Below are positions 1 through 5,170 of a DNA stretch of 5,170 bases, piece after piece. A program made the translations under genes and the position numbers. The notes under the pieces are model-generated. The model saw only the letters and a program-made list of their open reading frames with translations. It was not told the origin of the DNA and searched no databases. Source of the stretch: an uncultured Pseudomonadota bacterium (GTDB lineage Bacteria > Pseudomonadota > Gammaproteobacteria > Burkholderiales > SG8-39); contig CAIPGJ010001072.1 of assembly GCA_903864555.1 (NCBI GenBank), positions 1-5,170 of the forward strand, in the 5' to 3' direction. Position 1 is the stretch's first letter. Each line of letters opens with the position of its first letter.

Positions 1-888
1 AGGAGCCATTACTTTACGCTTGAGCTCAACCCCTATCATGTCCACCATGGCTTGGGCGGCCGGCAAGAGGGAACGCCCTACTAAGGTCATGATACCGATC
101 GTCCTTGTGCGCATGGGACGTACCAGCGGGATGAAAGCGAGCCGCCGGTTATCGCTTGGACATGCAAGAGCCGGCACTGGCGTCACGCCCATGCCTTCCT
201 CCACCAGCCTGATCAAAGTAGGAAGATTGCCCACGTGGATGCGTGGATTGGCGACGTACTCCCAAGCCGGTGTACCCACCAGCATGGTCAGCATCACATT
301 ACCCAGGATGGATTGACCACGCAGCACTTGCCAGCCGAGGGGCCTACTCGCTTTTGCCAGGGGATGATCGTTGCGACATAAGAGGCCAAAGCGGTCCTCG
401 ATGATGGGAGTGAATGCGATATTTTGATTGGCTTCATAAAGACTGGAAATACCAAAATCTACCTCGCTGCCACTCACCATGGCCTGCACCTTGCGGGCAC
501 CATCAGCGAGCACCTTGATCTCGATGCCCGGATGCCGTGTGACAAAAGCATTCAACACAGCCGGCAACCACTCACTCGCCACCGAGGGCAGGATGGAGAA
601 AGCAAGCTGCCCTCCTGAAAGTTGAGCCATGTGCAGCATGCTTGCGCTCGCGCGCTCCATGTGGGAAGCCATTTCATGAATCAGCGGCAGGCAGCTTTCA
701 CCAAAAGGGGTGAGCGTGGTACGCGAGGTTTTCTCGAAAAGCGGCTGCCCCAGCCTTAACTCGAGCTGACGGATCGATTGCGACAACGCAGGTTGGGAAC
801 GGAATGCAAGCTTGGCTGCGGCGCGAAAATTCTTTGTTTCGACGATGAGAAGGAAGTGGCGCAGTTGCGCCAGGCGCAAATCAATCAT
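1..888 (-). CDS. LysR-family transcriptional regulator, C-terminus cut by window edge
   Basis: The minus-strand frame from the ATG at 888-886 stays open for 296 codons to position 1, so the gene continues past the left edge, probably by only a few residues because the family is usually about 290-310 aa. Residues about 4-63 form the winged helix-turn-helix, with the hallmark run NFRAAAKLAFRSQPALSQSI, then QLELRLGQPLFEKTSR and LTPFGE. From about residue 92 (GGQLAFSILPSVASEWLP, then FVTRHPGIEIKV) it matches the two-lobed periplasmic-binding-protein-like effector domain, including the VDFGI stretch near 143-147 and EEGMGVTPVPA near 230-240. A Shine-Dalgarno AAAGG (899-895 on the minus strand) lies six bases before the ATG. 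It is transcribed away from the catabolic operon, the usual LysR layout, so it probably activates that operon in response to a pathway metabolite. The inducer cannot be deduced. The family call is secure; the target is inferred. Confidence 0.95.
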   Translation of the reverse strand, partial: MIDLRLAQLRHFLLIVETKNFRAAAKLAFRSQPALSQSIRQLELRLGQPLFEKTSRTTLTPFGESCLPLIHEMASHMERASASMLHMAQLSGGQLAFSILPSVASEWLPAVLNAFVTRHPGIEIKVLADGARKVQAMVSGSEVDFGISSLYEANQNIAFTPIIEDRFGLLCRNDHPLAKASRPLGWQVLRGQSILGNVMLTMLVGTPAWEYVANPRIHVGNLPTLIRLVEEGMGVTPVPALACPSDNRRLAFIPLVRPMRTRTIGIMTLVGRSLLPAAQAMVDMIGVELKRKVMAP

Positions 889-896
889 GGATGACC

Positions 897-919
897 TTTG
901 ATAAGACAGTCTTATCAAA
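897..919. promoter_or_regulatory. Perfect inverted repeat, probable LysR operator
   Basis: The left arm TTTGATAAGAC (897-907) and the right arm GTCTTATCAAA (909-919) are exact reverse complements around a single A at 908. The core from 902 to 914 has the T-N11-A form of a LysR-family box. It sits in the divergent gap next to the regulator and overlaps the regulator's own Shine-Dalgarno region (895-899). The TTTGAT/ATCAAA half-site recurs at 926-931, which could be part of a weaker activation site nearer the operon promoter. The symmetry is seen directly; binding by the adjacent LysR protein, activation of the operon and autorepression are inferred from how this family usually works. Confidence 0.82.
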
Positions 920-936
920 CGATACATCAAATAAGG

Positions 937-965
937 TTCTTGGACTTTGCCAGCGCTGCTAGTAT
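937..965 (+). promoter_or_regulatory. Candidate promoter of the catabolic operon
   Basis: TAGTAT at 960-965 is preceded by TGC (957-959), giving an extended -10 element. The sequence 17 bp upstream (TTCTTG, 937-942) is a poor -35, as is usual for promoters that depend on a LysR activator. Transcription would start near 972. That puts the centre of the 897-919 palindrome at about -64, the classic position of the LysR recognition site. The assignment rests on a short motif plus spacing and is not proven. Confidence 0.45.
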
Positions 966-991
966 CCCGGAACTTGAAGGCAGAAGCCACC

Positions 992-998
992 AGGGGGA
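992..998 (+). promoter_or_regulatory. Ribosome binding site fixing the thiolase start
   Basis: AGGGGGA lies seven bases before the ATG at 1006. It selects that ATG over the in-frame TTG at 898, which sits inside the operator palindrome, has no Shine-Dalgarno of its own, and would add 36 residues without similarity to the family. Confidence 0.75.
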
Positions 999-1005
999 TT
1001 ACTCG

Positions 1006-2226
1006 ATGCATGGATCGCACTTGAAGGGAAAAACGGCAATTGTCGGCAGCGGTGCAGTGATTTCGCGCATGACCGATGAAAGGCGCCGAACACCGCTCGA
1101 ACTACATGCGCGGGCGGCACACTTAGCCCTTGCCGATGCCGGTATCACCCGCAAGCAGGTAGGTGCACTACTCACCGGCCGCGCGCCCCGCTCTTACGAT
1201 GTGCGCCAGTTCAATATGCGACTGCTGAATGAACTGAAGATTGCCCCCACGTATACCACTGAAATAACAGCCCACGGCGCCGGCCCTATCGGCGCCATCG
1301 AGGTGGCCTCCATGATGGTGGCCTCTGGCACTGTGGATTATGTACTGTGCACCAGCGGCAACAACAATTCGCAATGGACCAACCAAGTCAAGGAAAGCGC
1401 CATTCGCGAGGCCGATCCACAGTTCGAAGCCTTCTACGGGCCCACGACGCCCGCACTGTACGCCCAGGTAGCGCAACGCTACATGTACGAAACGGGTGCC
1501 ACTTCTGCGCAATTCGCCAAGGCGGCGGTGGAATGCCGGAAGTGGGCGTTACACCATCCTGAAGCCGCAATGCGCAGCCGCGGAGAGATCAGCATCGAGG
1601 ACGTGCTCAACTCCAGATTGATCGCATCGCCACTTCATCTGCTAGATTGCGCCCCCTGGTTTCCCGGCGGCAATGTCGGTGCGCTTGTTATCACCCGTTC
1701 GGATCTGGCCGAGAAACTCAGGCCAGATCCGGCTTACATCCTGGGCTACGGTCAATGCACGACTCATGAATGGATCACCGACCGGCTCGGACTATGGGGA
1801 GTGGAACCCGCAGAGAACGGACCGAACCTCACCCAGATGGGATCAGTGGTCGCGGCAAAACAAGCCTATGCCATGTCCGGACTCACTCCAAAGGACATTG
1901 ATCTCGCACAATCCACGGTGCCCTTCTCCTTCCTCATCCCCATGATGCTGGAGCAACTGGGATTCTGCCCAACCGGCCAAGGGGGCGCTTTCGTTGGAGC
2001 AGGCGGCATGGATTGCAACGGCGGCTTCCCGTTCAATACCAGTGGCGGCTACCTGTCCTACGGGCAGAGCACGGCCGGACTGTACATGGTGCAGGAATGC
2101 ATGGAGCAGATTCAGGGAAAGGCCAAAGGCAAGCAGGTACCCAATGCCAAGCGCGCACTGGTGCACGGACATGGCGGACCGCTGGGCTGCCATTCGGTAA
2201 TGATTCTGGGCAGCAGCCCGAACTGA
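1006..2226 (+). CDS. Thiolase-fold protein (SCP-x/Ltp2-like), likely partner of the DUF35 protein
   Basis: This 406-aa protein has the two-half thiolase fold: an N-terminal KGKTAIVGSGA start, ALADAGITRKQVGALLTG near 41-58, the nucleophile-loop region near 88-108, and a C-terminal half with AYAMSGLTPKDIDLAQ, FPFNTSGGYLSYGQ (341-354) and ALVHGHGGPLG (384-394). It belongs to the sterol-carrier-protein-x/thiolase-like group that pairs with DUF35 proteins, not to the FadA/PhaA group. The canonical catalytic residues appear replaced. The loop that normally holds the nucleophilic Cys reads AHGAG (His90), the GHP motif reads GQS (Gln354), and the C-terminal CxGGG region reads VHGHGG with no Cys. By analogy with BbsB and Ltp2 it may perform C-C cleavage (thiolysis or retro-aldol) or acyl transfer on a CoA ester in the cytoplasm. 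It is first in the operon and lies 22 bp ahead of the DUF35 gene. The fold is certain; reaction and substrate are unknown. Confidence 0.9.
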   Translation: MHGSHLKGKTAIVGSGAVISRMTDERRRTPLELHARAAHLALADAGITRKQVGALLTGRAPRSYDVRQFNMRLLNELKIAPTYTTEITAHGAGPIGAIEVASMMVASGTVDYVLCTSGNNNSQWTNQVKESAIREADPQFEAFYGPTTPALYAQVAQRYMYETGATSAQFAKAAVECRKWALHHPEAAMRSRGEISIEDVLNSRLIASPLHLLDCAPWFPGGNVGALVITRSDLAEKLRPDPAYILGYGQCTTHEWITDRLGLWGVEPAENGPNLTQMGSVVAAKQAYAMSGLTPKDIDLAQSTVPFSFLIPMMLEQLGFCPTGQGGAFVGAGGMDCNGGFPFNTSGGYLSYGQSTAGLYMVQECMEQIQGKAKGKQVPNAKRALVHGHGGPLGCHSVMILGSSPN

Positions 2227-2248
2227 AATTGGAGCATGGAGGCAAACC

Positions 2249-2698
2249 ATGACTGAACAGATCAACTGGAGTGAAGGTTTTCAGGTCCAGGCTGGACACA
2301 TGAAATTCGGCCGTACGGAGGCATCCCCTGAGACACAGGAATACTGGGATGGCGTAATGCGTGATGAACTCATGCTCAAGCGCTGCCTCGGTTGCCGGCG
2401 CTTCCTGCATCCGCGCCGCATGGCCTGCCCGGATTGCTACATGGCCGGCGTGGAATGGGCGAGATCCCAGGGGGAAGGTAAGGTATATTCATTCAGCACT
2501 GTCTATCGCCCGCCCGATCGCGACGCAGTCCAGTTGGAGTCCTCCTATTGCGTGGGCATCGTCCAACTCACCGAGGACGTCTATCTTTTCACGCGCTTCA
2601 TGTCGAAGACTGGCACCGAACCGAAAATCGGTGATCCGGCCACCCTCGGCTTTGCAGTGTTGGGCGGCCAGAAGGTCCCCGTCTTCCACGTGAAGTAA
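2249..2698 (+). CDS. DUF35 zinc-ribbon/OB-fold protein, accessory subunit of the thiolase-like enzyme
   Basis: This 149-aa protein is the usual size for the family. An N-terminal helix (ETQEYWDGVMRDELMLKRC, about 28-46) leads into a rubredoxin-like zinc ribbon with Cys46, Cys49, Cys60 and Cys63 (C-x2-C-x10-C-x2-C), followed by an OB-fold beginning at GEGKVYSFSTVYR (75-87). In known systems such proteins (BbsA, the DUF35 domain of ChsH2, PhlB, the archaeal thiolase-HMG-CoA synthase linker) form stable complexes with thiolase-fold enzymes. There they help shape the CoA or acyl channel and do not catalyse on their own. The start is well supported by GGAGG at 2238-2242, six bases before the ATG. 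Its position directly after the thiolase-like gene and 10 bp before the CoA-transferase argues for one complex made from one transcript. All four zinc ligands are present, so it looks functional. Confidence 0.92.
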   Translation: MTEQINWSEGFQVQAGHMKFGRTEASPETQEYWDGVMRDELMLKRCLGCRRFLHPRRMACPDCYMAGVEWARSQGEGKVYSFSTVYRPPDRDAVQLESSYCVGIVQLTEDVYLFTRFMSKTGTEPKIGDPATLGFAVLGGQKVPVFHVK

Positions 2699-2708
2699 AG
2701 ACTTCTCC

Positions 2709-3971
2709 ATGATCAAGCAGGCTGCCAGGCAAGACATACCGACCGCCTCGCCCCTCGCCGGGGTCCGGGTACTGGATTTCACGAGTTTTGTTGGCGGGCC
2801 GTTCGGAGGCATGCTGCTGGCAGATCTAGGCGCGGAAGTCATCAAGGTGGAACAACCGCCCAAGGGTGATCCTGCGCGGGATCGCCAGGACAATCCGGGT
2901 TACAGCAGCACCTATGCTGGAATCAACCGCAATAAGCGCAGCATTCTGCTCGATCTCAAGCATCCATCCAGCCAACCGGTGCTGAAGCGCCTGGTGGAAC
3001 AGTCCGATGTGCTGCTCCTCAGCGTACGGCCGAAAAGCCGCAAGCGCCTGGGGCTCGACTATGACTCACTCAAGGCCATCAATCCTGCGCTTGTCTACTG
3101 TTCGATTACCGGCTACGGGGAAACCCCTGAGGCCAGAGACCGTCCAGCGTTTGACACCACTGCACAGGCCATGTCCGGTCTGATGAGTCTGGTGGTGTCG
3201 GATCTGGACCATGAGGTTAAGATCAGGCTCTTCCTTTCCGATCTGCTATCGGGAGTATATGCGGCACACGGCATCCTGGCGGCACTCGTGGAGCGCAGCC
3301 GCACTGGCCTGGGTCAGGAAGTCAGAACCTCGCTGCTGCAATCTTCGCTGGGCTTCATTGCGTACAATTTCCACACGCTTTTCTCTGCACAGGCGGCCAA
3401 CCGGCCCAACAAGACCGTACGTCCAGCCGGTTTCCTGATGAAAGGCTCCGATGGCAAGGCTTTCGCCGCACATGTCCCATTTTCACCTCCAAGCATGTGG
3501 GAAAACTTTGTTGCATCCATCGAGATGCCCTGGCTCAAGGACGATCCGCGCTTTGCCAAACAGAAGGAGCGCGCGAGCAATTACTCAATGCTTCACCAGA
3601 TGATCGCCGACCATGTCCGCAGCAGGCCCGCGGATTACTGGCTTTCGCGGATGGATGAAAAGGAAGTGGCCTGCAGTCCCATCCTACCGCTTGAAAGCGT
3701 GTTCGAGAATCCCATCGTCGCAGGTCTCGGCATGCTGCATGGCTTCACGGATCCTTGGGGCCAGCAACAACAAACGGTGGGCAGTGGCGTGAGCTTCTCC
3801 CGGACCCCAACAGTGAAGCCCACGCGCGCACCACTCTTGGGCGAAAACAGCGCTGAGGTCCTGGCCCTGTTTGGCTTCGACAAAGAGTCCATTGAGAAGC
3901 TGATGAAGGAAGGCGCAGTACAACCCACTCCGGCCACTCACCTGCCGGACGCGTCATCAGAAGAAACCTGA
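2709..3971 (+). CDS. Class III (CaiB/BaiF family) CoA-transferase
   Basis: This 420-aa protein transfers CoA between acyl-CoA and a free carboxylate, and would activate the pathway substrate in the cytoplasm. The family signature opens with LAGVRVLDFTSFVGGPFGGMLLADLGAEVIKVE (16-48) and continues with GDPARD, NRNKRSILLDLK and LVYCSITGYGE. Asp149 in RPAFDTTAQAMSGL is the expected catalytic aspartate that forms the acyl-anhydride intermediate (formyl-CoA transferase numbering Asp169). GILAALVERSRTGLGQEV (188-205) and the closing LLGENSAEVL (376-385) complete the fold. About 30 residues after that motif form a polar tail that looks dispensable. The Shine-Dalgarno is weak (AAAG about ten bases upstream), and the gene begins 10 bp after the DUF35 stop, so translational coupling is plausible. 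Many members act as homodimers; some, such as BbsEF, are two-subunit, but no second copy is seen here. CoA donor and acceptor cannot be predicted. Confidence 0.95.
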   Translation: MIKQAARQDIPTASPLAGVRVLDFTSFVGGPFGGMLLADLGAEVIKVEQPPKGDPARDRQDNPGYSSTYAGINRNKRSILLDLKHPSSQPVLKRLVEQSDVLLLSVRPKSRKRLGLDYDSLKAINPALVYCSITGYGETPEARDRPAFDTTAQAMSGLMSLVVSDLDHEVKIRLFLSDLLSGVYAAHGILAALVERSRTGLGQEVRTSLLQSSLGFIAYNFHTLFSAQAANRPNKTVRPAGFLMKGSDGKAFAAHVPFSPPSMWENFVASIEMPWLKDDPRFAKQKERASNYSMLHQMIADHVRSRPADYWLSRMDEKEVACSPILPLESVFENPIVAGLGMLHGFTDPWGQQQQTVGSGVSFSRTPTVKPTRAPLLGENSAEVLALFGFDKESIEKLMKEGAVQPTPATHLPDASSEET

Positions 3972-4065
3972 AAGACTCCAGGCCTGCACAGACGGGTCAG
4001 CATGGGAGAGGTAAACGGAAGATCCGAACGTGCCCCAACCATCAGGGAAAACTAATAACCCAACC

Positions 4066-4074
4066 GGAAGGAGA
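4066..4074 (+). promoter_or_regulatory. Strong ribosome binding site fixing the Bug receptor start
   Basis: GGAAGGAGA ends six bases before the ATG at 4081. That start puts the signal peptide at the very N-terminus. The in-frame GTG at 4030 would add 17 polar residues before it and has no Shine-Dalgarno. Confidence 0.75.
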
Positions 4075-4080
4075 CCAGCA

Positions 4081-5058
4081 ATGCGCAGGCACATCATCCT
4101 CAGCAGTGTTTGTATCGCAGCACAACTGACTGCAGGCGGAGCCATGGCCCAGGCTCAGGACTTTCCCTCGCGCCAGATCCGCTTTGTCTCACCCTACCCG
4201 CCGGGCGGCTTCAATGACACACTGGCGCGCCTGATTGGCGACAAGATGGCCGCCTCACTGGGCAAACCCGTGGTAATCGACAACCGGCCCGGCGCGACTA
4301 GCACCATTGGCGCGACTTTCGTGGCCCGCTCACCGGCAGACGGTTACACCATCATGATGACCGGCGGCGGCAGCCATACCATCAGCCCTTCCCTGAACAA
4401 GCTACCCTATGACACGCTCAGTGATTTTGCCGGGGTCAGCTTGGTGGTCTATGTTCCCAACATGATGGTTGTGCATCCCTCTGTACCCGCAAGCACCATC
4501 AGGGAACTCGTGACCCTCCTGAAATCCAAGCCCGGCCAGCTTAACTATGCCTCGCTCGGCATTGGCAACTCCTACCACCTGATAAGCGAGATGTTCCAGG
4601 AAACCACTGGAACGAAGATGACTCATGTCCCCTACAAGGGCGCTGCCCAGGCATTGCTCGCCATCGTCAGCGGAGAAGTACAGGTCTACTTTGGTGTGAT
4701 GTCATCAGTGTTGCCACATGTCCGCACGGGAAAACTGCGTGCACTTGGCGTGACAACCGATCAGCGTTCACCAGCTTTGCCCGATGTGCCAACAATCGCT
4801 GAATCCGGTCTGCTACCCGAATTCAAGGTTACCCCCTGGTATGCAGTGCTAGCACCCGGCAAAACACCGGCACCCATCATCAAGGTGCTCAACGCGGAGG
4901 TGGTCAAGGCAATCCAGGCTCAGGATGTCAGGGAAAAGCTCGCCCGTGACGGCGCAGTAGCGGCAGGCACCTCTGCTGAGGAACTTGACCAGGTCATTCG
5001 CCGCGAAATCACAATGTGGGCCAAGGTAATCAAATCAGCCGGCATCAAGGGTGAATAA
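4081..5058 (+). CDS. Bug/TctC-family periplasmic solute-binding protein
   Basis: This is a 325-aa exported receptor of the tripartite tricarboxylate transporter family, the normal length. The N-terminus has Arg2-Arg3, a hydrophobic stretch (about 5-22) and a signal-peptidase I site, most likely after AMA (23) or AQA (25). The mature protein starts near QDFPSRQIRFVSPYPPGG. Family landmarks follow: NRPGA (68-72), ARSPADGYT (82-90), LNYASLGIGN (155-163), THVPYKG (181-187), GKLRALGVT (217-225) and PDVPTIAESG (234-243), then PWYAVLAPGKTP. Bug proteins bind small carboxylates, amides or aromatic acids in the periplasm. Most are orphans without adjacent TctA/TctB membrane subunits, and none is seen here. 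Placement after the CoA-transferase suggests that it captures the compound this operon degrades, or a relative of it. The ligand cannot be read from the sequence. The 109-bp gap before it holds no convincing terminator, so co-transcription is likely. Confidence 0.95.
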   Translation: MRRHIILSSVCIAAQLTAGGAMAQAQDFPSRQIRFVSPYPPGGFNDTLARLIGDKMAASLGKPVVIDNRPGATSTIGATFVARSPADGYTIMMTGGGSHTISPSLNKLPYDTLSDFAGVSLVVYVPNMMVVHPSVPASTIRELVTLLKSKPGQLNYASLGIGNSYHLISEMFQETTGTKMTHVPYKGAAQALLAIVSGEVQVYFGVMSSVLPHVRTGKLRALGVTTDQRSPALPDVPTIAESGLLPEFKVTPWYAVLAPGKTPAPIIKVLNAEVVKAIQAQDVREKLARDGAVAAGTSAEELDQVIRREITMWAKVIKSAGIKGE

Positions 5059-5137
5059 TTTGCCATCGTGCTTGCCGTACGGACCGCTTGAGGTTCACTA
5101 GCCCTACAATTCGATCTATCCATATTTTGAGGCCCGC

Positions 5138-5170
5138 ATGACACATGAACTCGCAGGCAAAGTCGCTTTG
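5138..5170 (+). CDS. Start of a probable short-chain dehydrogenase/reductase, cut by window edge
   Basis: Only 11 codons are present, reading MTHELAGKVAL. The L-x-GKVAL pattern is the usual lead-in to the first beta-strand of short-chain dehydrogenases, just before the glycine-rich NAD(P)-binding TGxxxGIG motif, which would lie outside the window. GAGG at 5129-5132 is five bases before the ATG, so the start is believable. The gene follows the Bug gene by 79 bp on the same strand and would supply a hydroxyacyl-CoA oxidation step to the pathway. Other proteins beginning with GKVAL cannot be excluded from so short a stretch. Confidence 0.6.
   Translation, partial: MTHELAGKVAL

Noticed and set aside
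20..618. Plus-strand open frames at 20-316 and 424-618
   Set aside because: They lie antisense to the continuous minus-strand LysR frame, which has clear family motifs throughout. Their translations show no recognisable domain and they lack ribosome binding sites.
898..1005. N-terminal extension of the thiolase-like protein from a TTG at 898
   Set aside because: The TTG lies inside the operator palindrome and upstream of the predicted transcription start. It has no Shine-Dalgarno, and the family similarity begins only after the ATG at 1006.
1843..2410. Long minus-strand open frames opposite the thiolase-like and DUF35 genes
   Set aside because: They are antisense shadows of well-supported genes in GC-rich sequence, with no family motifs.
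3967..3986. Possible terminator hairpin after the CoA-transferase gene (CCTG/CAGG and CAGGCCTG)
   Set aside because: The stems are only four base pairs and no T-run follows, so it does not qualify as an intrinsic terminator.
4030..4080. GTG start at 4030 for the Bug receptor
   Set aside because: It would bury the signal peptide behind 17 polar residues, whereas the ATG at 4081 has a strong GGAAGGAGA site.
5088..5110. Promoter-like TTGAGG and TACAAT before the SDR start
   Set aside because: The spacing between the two boxes is only 11 bp, too short for a sigma-70 promoter. A TACAAT without a usable -35 or an extended -10 is not enough.

Overview
The window looks like a piece of a beta-proteobacterial (Burkholderiales-type) chromosome. 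The reasons are moderately GC-rich coding sequence, a divergently transcribed LysR-type regulator, and a Bug/TctC periplasmic receptor placed inside a CoA-ester catabolic operon. That combination is very common in Alcaligenaceae, Comamonadaceae and Burkholderiaceae. The exact genus cannot be read from the sequence.

Layout: positions 1-888 are a minus-strand LysR-family regulator that runs off the left edge, with 296 open codons and no stop. A 117-bp divergent control region (889-1005) follows. It carries a perfect 23-bp inverted repeat at 897-919 that fits a LysR operator, and a candidate extended -10 promoter facing right. Four plus-strand genes follow in tight order. They are a thiolase-fold protein (1006-2226), a small zinc-ribbon/OB-fold DUF35 protein (2249-2698), a class III (CaiB/BaiF) CoA-transferase (2709-3971) and an exported Bug-family solute receptor (4081-5058). 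The first 11 codons of a probable short-chain dehydrogenase start at 5138 and leave the window.

How they may work together (inference): the Bug protein captures a carboxylate in the periplasm, and the CoA-transferase turns it into a CoA thioester. The dehydrogenase acts on a hydroxyacyl-CoA intermediate, and the thiolase-like/DUF35 pair makes or breaks the final C-C bond. The LysR protein would sense a pathway compound and switch the operon on. The gene set recalls the bbs operon of anaerobic benzylsuccinate beta-oxidation (class III CoA-transferase, SDR, BbsA DUF35 plus BbsB thiolase). It also recalls the Ltp2-DUF35 retro-aldolase of steroid side-chain breakdown.

The most interesting point is that the thiolase-fold protein lacks the recognisable catalytic Cys-His-Cys set of true thiolases. 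Its reaction may therefore not be ordinary thiolysis. The substrate is unknown.
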